The notes below the pieces were generated by a model. The model worked only from the letters and a program-made list of their open reading frames with translations. It did no database searches and was not told the origin of the DNA. The position numbers and the translations under genes are program-made. Shown one piece after another: positions 1 to 5,364 of a DNA stretch of 5,364 nt. This stretch comes from Gammaproteobacteria bacterium (GTDB taxonomy: Bacteria > Pseudomonadota > Gammaproteobacteria > UBA12402), in contig JANQHY010000051.1 in the NCBI GenBank assembly GCA_028282395.1, positions 1-5,364 on the forward strand, given 5' to 3'. Each line of letters starts with the position of its first letter. Within the stretch, counting starts at the first letter, position 1.

Positions 1-6
1 TATAAT
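1..6 (+). promoter_or_regulatory. Candidate -10 box for the first gene
   Basis: A perfect TATAAT lies at the very edge of the window, 42 bases before the ATG at 49. Any -35 element would lie outside the window, so only half of the promoter can be judged. In AT-rich DNA a single TATAAT is weak evidence, but the distance to the start codon is reasonable. Confidence 0.35.
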
Positions 7-48
7 TTTCCCACGTTAGTTTTAACTAGACGATAGGGGTAAAGTAGT

Positions 49-846
49 ATGTTAAGTTTTCAGCAAGCATCCTCCACACTACTGGAAGAGATAGAGAACA
101 AAAAACTTAATCAGATTGTTAACAAGCTGATAACACAAGAGACCCTGCTTGAAAGCTCTCCTTTTATGAATATTATGCTTAATCCTACAACACTTAATCA
201 CTACTATGAAATACTACGACAGTATGAGAATATGTCGGACGAGCTTGATAACCTTGTCGAAGAGATTGTAAAAAATATTACCCAACAACTTTTCCAAAGA
301 TATTGTCTTAATAGTAAACTACTCAATAATTACTCACAACATCTGATTAAGTCGCATATCAGTGCAATGGTACTATCCAATTTCTTTGGTTATATTGTTG
401 AACACGGTATTGGCAGAAAAGAGGAGACTCAACTTAAAAAACTCGATATCCTGAAACAGGATTTGCATCAAGTAGAGAAAAGCAATCTTTACCAAATTGT
501 AAATAAAAAATTGCAGCCATACACCAGAAAACTATCAATCACCGAACTATCCTGCCATGATAATATGGATCAAATTAAAACCTATCGCCAACAGTCATTA
601 CCTTTACCACAAACAACTGGAACAGAAACAAGAAGCATTGTTGATTTCCTTGCGGCATTATGGGGTGGGTTTATCAAAGTTCTCTCCTTTTTCTGTTGCT
701 GCACATCATGTTGCAGTGACGATAGTGATGATGAGTGCTATCCACCATCGCCAACACAAGATATTACGCAAAATAGACAATTATTGACTGACATACCAAC
801 ATCCTCCAATACAATTCTACAGCCTAAGAGCGAACCCAAACCGTAA
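49..846 (+). CDS. Hypothetical protein with hydrophobic segment and Cys cluster
   Basis: I do not recognise this 265-residue protein or any catalytic motif in it. The ATG is preceded by AGGGG at 35-39, 9 bases away, which supports the start. There is no N-terminal signal peptide. Residues 1-180 are rich in Leu, Asn, Gln, Lys and Glu and look mostly helical. A hydrophobic stretch at about 197-215, interrupted by D199 and K210, runs directly into FFCCCTSCC (Cys 216, 217, 218, 221, 222). An acidic run DDSDDE (224-229), C230 and a Pro/Ser/Thr/Gln-rich tail ending in KSEPKP follow. A cysteine cluster beside a hydrophobic patch is how S-palmitoylated proteins look in eukaryotic cells, so a secreted effector that is lipidated in a host is possible; this is inference. 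Metal binding by the cysteines is an alternative. The gene is AT-rich compared with the transporter at 2666, which fits a lineage-specific or acquired gene. It converges on the msr gene with a 6-base gap and no obvious terminator between them. Confidence 0.85.
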   Translation: MLSFQQASSTLLEEIENKKLNQIVNKLITQETLLESSPFMNIMLNPTTLNHYYEILRQYENMSDELDNLVEEIVKNITQQLFQRYCLNSKLLNNYSQHLIKSHISAMVLSNFFGYIVEHGIGRKEETQLKKLDILKQDLHQVEKSNLYQIVNKKLQPYTRKLSITELSCHDNMDQIKTYRQQSLPLPQTTGTETRSIVDFLAALWGGFIKVLSFFCCCTSCCSDDSDDECYPPSPTQDITQNRQLLTDIPTSSNTILQPKSEPKP

Positions 847-852
847 TAATAT

Positions 853-1719
853 CTATTCAGAAAAAATAGGCTGCCAAATATGACAATACGGTTCACTACC
901 ATGTTTCTTGTAATAGTCCTGATGATAACTCTCCGCTGGCCAGAAAATAGAAAGTGGGTGTAAAGTGGTAGCAACTTGATAATTTTTTTGTTTTAGTTGA
1001 TTTATTAGCTCCTCAGCGGCTGTTTTCTGTTTTTCATCAAAAAAGAAAATTGCGCTCAGATATTGTGAACCAAGATCAGGTCCTTGCCCATCAGTTTGAC
1101 TAAAATTATGAATTTCAAAAAAGTATTGCAAAACTTTTACTAATGAAACCTTTTTTGGGTCAAAAAGTACTCTGACCGCTTCAAAATGGCCAGTCTCATG
1201 ATGACGCACCTGGTCATAATTCGGCTGCTGCTCACTACCACCGATATAACCAACTTCCGTTTTTAAAACACCCGGCAGACGATCAAAAAGTGTCTGCACA
1301 CCCCAGAAACAGCCGGCAGCAACAATTACCTCTTCACTATCGACCACCTCACTATCCTCAACAAACTCCACTGAAAGTGAGTTCACGCAGTGACGGGTAT
1401 CACGCGCAGTATACTGCTCACCATGGTAAACATGACCCAAATGGGCATCACATCGAGAACAAACGATCTCTTTACCACGATTATTAGGGTCATGTTGCCT
1501 CACGATGGCATCTGCAATCTCATTATCAAAACTGGGCCAACCACACTGTGACGTAAATTGCGCCTGCGCACGAAATAGTGCCTGGCCACAACCACGACAG
1601 AGATACGTGCCATAAGCATCACTACTAGCTTCAAGATATTGCCCCGAAAAAGGCATCTCAGTCCCTTTATCACGAACAATCGCTATCACTTCTGGTGTTA
1701 ATGCAGGATATTTATTCAT
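853..1719 (-). CDS. msrBA: Bifunctional methionine sulfoxide reductase B/A fusion
   Basis: This 288-residue fusion reduces both epimers of methionine sulfoxide in oxidised proteins: MsrB takes Met-R-SO and MsrA takes Met-S-SO. Residues about 1-122 are MsrB: zinc-binding CxxC pairs C41/C44 and C87/C90, the GWPSF motif at 60-64, and the catalytic Cys C111 in RHCVNS. C59, just before GWPSF, is probably the resolving Cys. Residues about 130-288 are MsrA: GCFWG at 136-140 with catalytic C137, GHFEAV with the conserved Glu E180, and the AESYHQDYY motif at 262-270. C279 is the only cysteine after C137, so it is the likely resolving residue; many MsrAs have two C-terminal cysteines. The order is B then A, the reverse of the PilB-type A-B order, and no thioredoxin domain is attached. 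There is no signal peptide, so it probably acts in the cytoplasm and is recycled by thioredoxin. The start has a good ribosome binding site, AAGGGGG read on the minus strand at 1724-1730, with a 4-base spacer. Confidence 0.96.
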   Translation of the reverse strand: MNKYPALTPEVIAIVRDKGTEMPFSGQYLEASSDAYGTYLCRGCGQALFRAQAQFTSQCGWPSFDNEIADAIVRQHDPNNRGKEIVCSRCDAHLGHVYHGEQYTARDTRHCVNSLSVEFVEDSEVVDSEEVIVAAGCFWGVQTLFDRLPGVLKTEVGYIGGSEQQPNYDQVRHHETGHFEAVRVLFDPKKVSLVKVLQYFFEIHNFSQTDGQGPDLGSQYLSAIFFFDEKQKTAAEELINQLKQKNYQVATTLHPLSIFWPAESYHQDYYKKHGSEPYCHIWQPIFSE

Positions 1720-1746
1720 GCAGCCCCCTTTTAAGTAACCATTACT

Positions 1747-1752
1747 ATTATA
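1747..1752 (-). promoter_or_regulatory. Candidate -10 box for msrBA
   Basis: The minus strand reads a perfect TATAAT here, 27 bases upstream of the msrBA start codon, which predicts a short 5' leader. No good -35 hexamer lies 16-19 bases upstream, where the minus strand is A-rich, so an activator may be needed or the promoter may be weak. The inverted repeat at 1767-1793 covers the -35 zone. Confidence 0.45.
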
Positions 1753-1766
1753 AGATAATAATTGTG

Positions 1767-1793
1767 TAGAGTTTTGTTAAAAAGCTAACTCTA
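1767..1793. repeat. Inverted repeat over the msrBA -35 zone
   Basis: TAGAGTT at 1767-1773 is the exact reverse complement of AACTCTA at 1787-1793, with a 13-base spacer. It lies where the -35 element of the msrBA promoter would be, so a dimeric regulator could bind here. It does not match an operator I know. A 7-base arm in AT-rich DNA can also arise by chance. Confidence 0.35.
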
Positions 1794-1802
1794 TAGACAA
1801 GT

Positions 1803-2282
1803 TTAACCTTTTAGATGACTAGTTATCAACTTATTCCATGCTCAACTCTCTTGAGAGGAGAGCTTACTGGTACAGGCATTAACAAAACCTAACGGTGACT
1901 CTTTTCAAAGACCATAATCGATAATAGTAAAATCGGATGGGCAAAATTATTTAGCCAAGTAATAATTGATAATAGCGCCAACATTCTCTTACTAAGCAAC
2001 CATTACCAGATAGATGTTTTTGAGCTCAAAGAGAACGAAAAATAGGAATATTGCTGTAAAAACTCGACCGAGCTCACACAATCTAATAGTTGCTAATTTA
2101 CTACGATTCTCAATTAACGTACCCAACAACAACTGTGAAAAATCAATTCACCCAGCATAAATCGCACTATAGCCAAATGTTAATATCATAAGCGGCAAAG
2201 CAAATCTAAACATCTCTGCGGCTAAAACAGAAACCGTTGAAGCGATTAAAAAGCGACTAATTGAGTGATTATTTTTTTTCAT
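1803..2282 (-). pseudogene. Decayed N-terminal part of an MFS-like membrane protein
   Basis: The minus strand starts with ATG at 2282-2280 followed by KKNN and a long hydrophobic segment with ALPLMILTFGYSAIYAG, ending at TGA (2150-2148). The same frame continues past this stop for 51 codons, including FSQLLLGTLIENRSK and then IRLCELGR followed by another hydrophobic run, up to TAG (1994-1992). A second frame then gives a hydrophobic stretch (LLSIITWLNNFAHPILLLSI), up to TAG (1891-1889). A third frame gives LGFVNACTSKLSSQES, a TGA (1844-1842), then AWNKL. Alternating hydrophobic segments with a basic, glycine-containing loop after the first helix suggest transmembrane helices 1 to about 5 of an MFS transporter. 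At least two internal stops and two frameshifts show that it is dead, and the C-terminal half is missing. No Shine-Dalgarno is seen before the ATG. The family assignment is by eye and tentative; the continuous membrane-protein character across frames is clearer than the family. Confidence 0.6.
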
Positions 2283-2389
2283 TAAATTTATAAAAAAGTG
2301 ATTGTAAAATCTTTTGCGCGTATTTTGCTAGATGACCCGAAAGCTTTCCTCACGCAACCAGCTCCATGAAATATCAACATAGATAGTGC

Positions 2390-2419
2390 TTGACAAACGC
2401 ATTGAGACTATGACATAAT
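2390..2419 (+). promoter_or_regulatory. Strong sigma-70 promoter with extended -10
   Basis: A perfect -35 TTGACA (2390-2395) is followed after 18 bases by CATAAT (2414-2419, five of six consensus bases). TG at 2411-2412 supplies an extended -10 element. Transcription should begin near 2426, about 25 bases before the leader peptide ATG and about 240 bases before the transporter start. This is the best promoter in the window, and its long 5' leader suggests control after initiation. Confidence 0.8.
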
Positions 2420-2450
2420 CGAAAATAGTCAATTTTAATTGAGTAATAGT

Positions 2451-2564
2451 ATGAAACGTAACGAACAACTTACTTTGACAACTCGTCGCTCTGCCGCCCT
2501 GGCAGCCGTTCGTTGCGCCACCTCAACCATTTCTGCAATGATTCGAATTATTAACCTGTCCTAG
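2451..2564 (+). CDS. Putative regulatory leader peptide, 37 codons
   Basis: A short frame begins with ATG 25 bases after the predicted transcription start and ends at TAG 2562-2564. A weak GAG at 2441-2443 is its only Shine-Dalgarno candidate. The peptide is biased: Ala 6, Thr 5, Arg 5, Ile 4 of 37 residues, with TLTTRR at 8-13, AALAAVRCA at 15-23, and TSTISAMIRII at 24-34 just before the stop. Four Ile codons lie at 2529-2552. Short Thr/Ile-rich leaders control the thr operon of enteric bacteria by ribosome stalling; by analogy this one may sense Thr, Ile or another residue for the downstream transporter. It ends exactly where the first of several competing RNA stems begins. No homology is recognised, and the amino acid sensed, if any, is a guess. 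Confidence 0.6.
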   Translation: MKRNEQLTLTTRRSAALAAVRCATSTISAMIRIINLS

Positions 2565-2655
2565 GGTAAGTCGTGTCTTGCCCACCCAGGGCAGGCCAAT
2601 TCAACTTTTATGCAAGACAGTGTTAATTATTGAATTATAGAAAGAAAATGAGGTG
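2519..2655 (+). promoter_or_regulatory. Possible masking of the transporter Shine-Dalgarno
   Basis: CACCTCA at 2519-2525, inside leader codons 23-25, is perfectly complementary over 7 bases to TGAGGTG at 2649-2655, which contains the Shine-Dalgarno of the transporter. If paired, the site would be hidden, and a ribosome moving through or stalled on the leader would release it, as in translational attenuation of erm and cat genes. This is inference from complementarity; an energy calculation could favour the stems at 2555-2619 instead. Confidence 0.4.
2555..2619 (+). promoter_or_regulatory. Attenuator-like set of competing RNA stems
   Basis: Five segments can pair in exclusive ways. Segment 2 GGGTAAG (2564-2570) pairs with segment 3 CTTGCCC (2577-2583), with a 6-base loop and one G-U. 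Segment 1 CCTGTCC (2555-2561) pairs with segment 4 GGGCAGG (2589-2595), enclosing the 2:3 hairpin. Alternatively 3 pairs with 4 across a 5-base loop, or TGTCTTGC (2574-2581) pairs perfectly with GCAAGACA (2612-2619). A ribosome at the leader stop codon would cover segments 1 and 2 and free segment 3; one stalled on the Ile codons would leave segment 2 free to hold segment 3. That is the geometry of classical attenuation. No run of U follows either late stem (only TTTT at 2606-2609), so a standard intrinsic terminator is not evident. Rho dependence or control of translation are alternatives. Confidence 0.55.
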
Positions 2656-2665
2656 AAAATTGACC

Positions 2666-3973
2666 ATGAAAGCATTAACAAAAACATTAACCAATCCACT
2701 ATTAATGAAACAACCGATGACAGCTCTGGCTAGCCGCGCTTACCCCTGGGTAGTTATCTCACTCTGCGCACTTTTCCTGTTCTACAAGTATATCCTCCAG
2801 GTATCGCCCAGCGTGATGACGCACGAGCTCATGGAGTTTTTCCATCTTAATGGCGTTGGTTTAGGTAATCTCGCTGCAACTTACTTTTATGCTTACCTAG
2901 TAACACAACTCTTTGTTGGGCCACTGCTCGACAAATATAGTCCACGACTACTTACGGCTGCTGCTATTGCTGTGAGTGCTCTTGGAGCTCTAGGCTTCGC
3001 CAGTGCAACCACCCTCTCACACGCCTTATGGGCGCGCGGCTTAATTGGTGTCGGCGCCGCTTTTGCGACCGTTAGCTATATGAAAATGGCCGCCGTCTGG
3101 TTTAAACCACGGCAATTTGCCTTTGTTGGCGGCCTCCTAGCAACTGCCGCAATGGTTGGCTCTATGGCTGGCCAAATGCCGCTGGCAGTCGTTATCCGCC
3201 ATGCTGGCTGGCAACATGGGTTACTCTATGTTGGTTTTGTCGGCCTAGCACTAGCAGCCCTATTCTATCTATTCGACCGTGAGAAGCGTTATCCTGCTGA
3301 GGCACCTGCCCAAACTGGCAAACACGATAATAGCCTTAAACTACGCGATTTCTTCCTACTATTGAAAAAGCGTCACAACTGGCTATTGATGCTATATAGT
3401 GGCCTTGCTTTTGCACCGGTGGCTGTGTTCGGTGGCCTATGGGGCAATCCGTTTCTACAAGAGAGCTTCCATGTAGAGAAAGCAACCGCAGCAATGCTCA
3501 CTTCGATGATGTTTTTTGGCCTGGCGGTTGGCGGACCAGTTTTAGGCTGGGCATCAGATCGGCTCGGCAACCGCTACCGCGTCATGGTCTTTGGCGTACT
3601 ATTATCATTACTCTCCCTTGTCATAGCCATCTATCTACCGCCGCTATCACTAACACTAGAAGGCGTACTGCTGTTTCTGGTTGGATTTGGCACGGGCGCC
3701 TTTATGCTCGGCTTTGCCCTCGGTAAAGAGATGAACCCCCTACCTCTAGCTGCTACGGTGATTGGATTAATTAATACCGGTGATGCGCTGTTTGGTGCAT
3801 TCAGTGAACCACTGGTTGGTAAAGTATTAGATGTTCTCTGGCATGGAAAAGTTGTTAGTGGCGCCCACTACTTCAGTGTCCATGATTTCCATTTTGCCTT
3901 GGCACTGCTACCATTTTATCTGCTGGCAGCGCTACTTATGTTGGGCGTACTTAAACGTTATTGCAAACTATAG
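2666..3973 (+). CDS. MFS transporter resembling the Pht nutrient transporter group
   Basis: This 435-residue inner-membrane protein has about 12 hydrophobic helices and the usual length for the superfamily. Helix 1 carries the QVSPSVM signature (45-51), which I associate with the Pht/phagosomal transporter group of Legionella-like bacteria. Members of that group import amino acids or nucleosides, for example PhtA for threonine. MFS motif A lies between helices 2 and 3 (GPLLDKYSPR, 85-94), and its repeat between helices 8 and 9 (GGPVLGWASDRLGNR, 289-303). A charged central loop (near 207-235) separates the halves. The substrate cannot be read from sequence. The ATG at 2666 is used here, but an in-frame TTG at 2660 is better spaced from GAGGTG (2650-2655): 4 bases against 10. 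A later Met at 2705 is also possible, because the first residues are not membrane-like. The leader peptide and RNA stems upstream suggest that expression responds to translation, perhaps to amino acid supply. The gene is richer in G+C than the one at 49. Confidence 0.93.
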   Translation: MKALTKTLTNPLLMKQPMTALASRAYPWVVISLCALFLFYKYILQVSPSVMTHELMEFFHLNGVGLGNLAATYFYAYLVTQLFVGPLLDKYSPRLLTAAAIAVSALGALGFASATTLSHALWARGLIGVGAAFATVSYMKMAAVWFKPRQFAFVGGLLATAAMVGSMAGQMPLAVVIRHAGWQHGLLYVGFVGLALAALFYLFDREKRYPAEAPAQTGKHDNSLKLRDFFLLLKKRHNWLLMLYSGLAFAPVAVFGGLWGNPFLQESFHVEKATAAMLTSMMFFGLAVGGPVLGWASDRLGNRYRVMVFGVLLSLLSLVIAIYLPPLSLTLEGVLLFLVGFGTGAFMLGFALGKEMNPLPLAATVIGLINTGDALFGAFSEPLVGKVLDVLWHGKVVSGAHYFSVHDFHFALALLPFYLLAALLMLGVLKRYCKL

Positions 3974-3987
3974 TTGTAATCACAACC

Positions 3988-4020
3988 TTGTCGTCCCACG
4001 CAAAAGCATCGGGACGACAA
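3988..4020. repeat. Perfect palindrome, REP-like or bidirectional terminator
   Basis: TTGTCGTCCC (3988-3997) is the exact reverse complement of GGGACGACAA (4011-4020), with a 13-base loop that itself contains GC-AAAA-GC. It lies 14 bases after the transporter stop codon. No T-run follows on either strand, so a canonical intrinsic terminator is unlikely. Its form resembles the dispersed GTC-TCCCGC-AAA-GCGGGA-GAC repeats common between proteobacterial genes. It may protect the 3' end of the transporter mRNA or reduce read-through into the next gene. Only one copy is present in this window. Confidence 0.6.
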
Positions 4021-4159
4021 TGGGTTGAGATACAGAGTGAAAATTTAATTTTAGTAGAAACTCTGCTTATGCGCTCACATCTTGATCAATGATTTCTTAC
4101 TTATTGCAAAAATTCTGCAGATCACGTACAAGAACAACCTCCCATAACTAGAAGAAAAA

Positions 4160-4188
4160 TTGCCACATACCAGATTCTATGCTAGAGT
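4160..4188 (+). promoter_or_regulatory. Candidate promoter for the Bcr/CflA-type gene
   Basis: TTGCCA (4160-4165, five of six -35 bases) is followed after 17 bases by TAGAGT (4183-4188, four of six), with TG at 4180-4181 forming an extended -10. The predicted start near 4195 gives a leader of about 50 bases. With the palindrome upstream, this suggests that the drug transporter is transcribed separately from the gene before it. Confidence 0.45.
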
Positions 4189-4245
4189 CAATAATATTCG
4201 GTCACTGCACCGGGACACTATGTTAAGTATATTAGGAAGATAGTG

Positions 4246-5364
4246 ATGGCAAAAAAATACATAGCGTTTTTTATTATTCTTTTAGGATTTCTATTAACAC
4301 AACTTAACTTTTCCGCCTATCTACCGGCACTACCAACACTCGCCACAGTGTTCAATAGTAGCAATCAGGCGATGATGTTATCATTGAGTATTATTTTTAT
4401 CGGCTATGCTATTGGTCAATTGGTATGGGGAACGCTATCCGATTATATTGGCCGCCGCCGTGTTGTCCTGCTGGCACTCGTTGGTTATGCCATTATGGTC
4501 TCCTTAGTCGCTTCAAGTCATCATTATACTACTTTCTGCCTCAGCTACATTGTTGCTGGCTTTATGGCTGCTGCATTTACCAGTGTTGGTAATGCTATGG
4601 TACGCGACCTTTTTGTTGAACCCGCTGCGGTCACTCGTGCTATCTCGACTATTGGGATATTTATGGCTGCGGGACCATTAATCGGCCCATTTGTTGGCTC
4701 TCACCTTGCCCACCATTTTCAATGGCAAGCGATATTTATTTTCCTTGCTATTTACGCTGTCATTCTCCTGATTACCATGTTTATTTTTGTCGCAGAAACA
4801 CAGAAAGAGACCAATGATGAAAAACATCCTCCTCTTACCGCCTACAAAAACTTGCTCAGCAATTTGCATTATACTGGCTATGTACTGATTCTTGGTATCA
4901 TGTTTGGCGCAATGTTTAGTCTGCTCGACGCAGTACCATTCCTTTACAAACACAGTCTTAAACTCGACCTACTTCAATCCGGTCGCCTCATGGCATTAAC
5001 CATTGTTGGTTTAATTGTCGGCACAATTATTGTCTGGCTACTAGTAAAACGGGTTGGTACAAAAAATTTAACTGCTACTGGCATATTTCTCTCCTTAGTA
5101 GGTGGTGGCTGGCTAATGACTGCAGCGGAACACGGTCACAACACTGTACTCTCTATAACACTGCCACTTATCCTAAGCTGTTTTGGTTTTGGCTTCATTA
5201 TTCCTAGCACTAAAGGTGGCGCAATGACTGCTCTCGAGCAAAATGCTGGCTGCGCGGCTTCAATGATGAAATTTATCCAAAGCGTATTAAGTATTATCGT
5301 TATCTCTATTTTCAGCTACTGGCACAGTGGCTTATCATTAATGCCAATGGCAATTATGGTGACT
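4246..5364 (+). CDS. Bcr/CflA-family multidrug MFS transporter, partial at 3' end
   Basis: An open frame runs from ATG 4246 to the window edge without a stop, giving 373 residues. The family is usually about 400 residues long, so only the end of the last helix and the tail are missing. AGGA at 4234-4237, 8 bases before the ATG, supports the start; the in-frame GTG just before it (4243) is less likely. Helix 1 begins near residue 6 and contains LNFSAYLPALP, typical of Bcr/CflA proteins. Motif A GTLSDYIGRRR is at 62-72, the motif B region MVRDLF with R120 and D121 in helix 4, and antiporter motif C GPLIGPFVG at 143-151 in helix 5. The central loop is near 184-207. These features point to a proton-driven drug or metabolite exporter of the inner membrane (DHA1 type, 12 helices); members include bicyclomycin, chloramphenicol and sulfonamide exporters, and some are reported to export cysteine. 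The substrate here is unknown. Confidence 0.93.
   Translation, partial: MAKKYIAFFIILLGFLLTQLNFSAYLPALPTLATVFNSSNQAMMLSLSIIFIGYAIGQLVWGTLSDYIGRRRVVLLALVGYAIMVSLVASSHHYTTFCLSYIVAGFMAAAFTSVGNAMVRDLFVEPAAVTRAISTIGIFMAAGPLIGPFVGSHLAHHFQWQAIFIFLAIYAVILLITMFIFVAETQKETNDEKHPPLTAYKNLLSNLHYTGYVLILGIMFGAMFSLLDAVPFLYKHSLKLDLLQSGRLMALTIVGLIVGTIIVWLLVKRVGTKNLTATGIFLSLVGGGWLMTAAEHGHNTVLSITLPLILSCFGFGFIIPSTKGGAMTALEQNAGCAASMMKFIQSVLSIIVISIFSYWHSGLSLMPMAIMVT

Larger units (their letters stand above)
1720..2389. other. Region without an intact gene between msrBA and the transporter
   Basis: This 670-base stretch has no open frame of useful length. It holds the msrBA promoter and inverted repeat (1747-1793), the decayed membrane-protein gene on the minus strand (1803-2282), and about 100 bases (2283-2389) in which I see nothing beyond AT-rich DNA leading up to the promoter at 2390. 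The T8 run at 2272-2279 is the Lys-codon run of the dead gene read from the other strand; no stable stem precedes it, so I do not call it a terminator. Confidence 0.6.

Noticed and set aside
557..787. 76-codon open frame overlapping the first gene in another frame
   Set aside because: It lies inside the 265-residue frame, lacks a convincing ribosome binding site, and shows no independent protein character.
853..869. CTATT/AATAG pairing between the two convergent genes as a shared terminator
   Set aside because: The stem is five AT-rich pairs and lies inside the end of the msrBA coding sequence; it is too weak to call.
2112..2242. Short plus-strand frame ending in a Lys/Glu/Ile-rich stretch upstream of 2270 as a small gene
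   Set aside because: It has no start codon or ribosome binding site, and the minus strand over the same bases reads as a membrane-protein remnant.
2240..2279. T8 run at 2272-2279 as an intrinsic terminator on the plus strand
   Set aside because: The only stem before it is a 3-base pairing (ACT/AGT), and the run is explained as the lysine codons at the start of the decayed minus-strand gene.
4033..4065. CAGAGT/ACTCTG inverted repeat with AAAAT/ATTTT inside
   Set aside because: The arms are short with a long AT-rich loop and no T-run follows; probably chance in AT-rich DNA.
4678..4953. 91-codon open frame on the minus strand
   Set aside because: It lies entirely within the Bcr/CflA-type gene, whose motifs clearly fix the coding strand and frame.
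1..5364. CRISPR array, tRNA, rRNA, insertion sequence or phage attachment site
   Set aside because: No regularly spaced repeats, cloverleaf-like sequence, transposase frame or terminal inverted repeats with target duplication were seen.

Overview
This 5.4 kb window looks like a moderately AT-rich gammaproteobacterial chromosome. The most telling gene is a major facilitator superfamily (MFS) transporter that resembles the Pht (phagosomal nutrient transporter) group of Legionella and Coxiella relatives. Together with an orphan protein carrying a eukaryote-style cysteine cluster, this suggests a host-associated bacterium of the Legionellales/Thiotrichales type. That placement is inferred from protein character only; there is no rRNA or other marker here.

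Layout from left to right. (1) 49-846, plus strand: an unrecognised 265-residue protein with a hydrophobic segment, a CCCTSCC cluster and an acidic, Pro/Ser-rich tail. (2) 853-1719, minus strand, convergent with the first gene and only 6 bases from it: a fused MsrB-MsrA methionine sulfoxide reductase with its own -10 box and an inverted repeat upstream. (3) 1720-2389 has no intact gene. The minus strand of about 1803-2282 reads as the decayed N-terminal part of an MFS-like membrane protein, broken by stops and frameshifts. (4) 2390-2659: a strong extended -10 promoter, a 37-codon leader peptide rich in Thr, Ile, Ala and Arg, and a set of mutually exclusive RNA stems. One 7-base leader segment is perfectly complementary to the Shine-Dalgarno region of the next gene. 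(5) 2666-3973, plus: the Pht-like MFS transporter. (6) 3988-4020: an isolated perfect palindrome resembling dispersed extragenic repeats. (7) 4246 to the window end, plus: an MFS drug transporter of the Bcr/CflA type, cut off by the window edge.

The transporters and the reductase do not form one operon. The two intact transporters are separated by 272 bases containing a palindrome and a candidate promoter. The most unusual part is the leader region at 2390-2660. It has the geometry of ribosome-mediated attenuation, in which a stalled or terminating ribosome chooses between stems, and also of ribosome-binding-site masking. It sits in front of a likely amino-acid or nutrient importer rather than a biosynthetic operon. 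No canonical U-tract terminator is present, so the exact mechanism is open.
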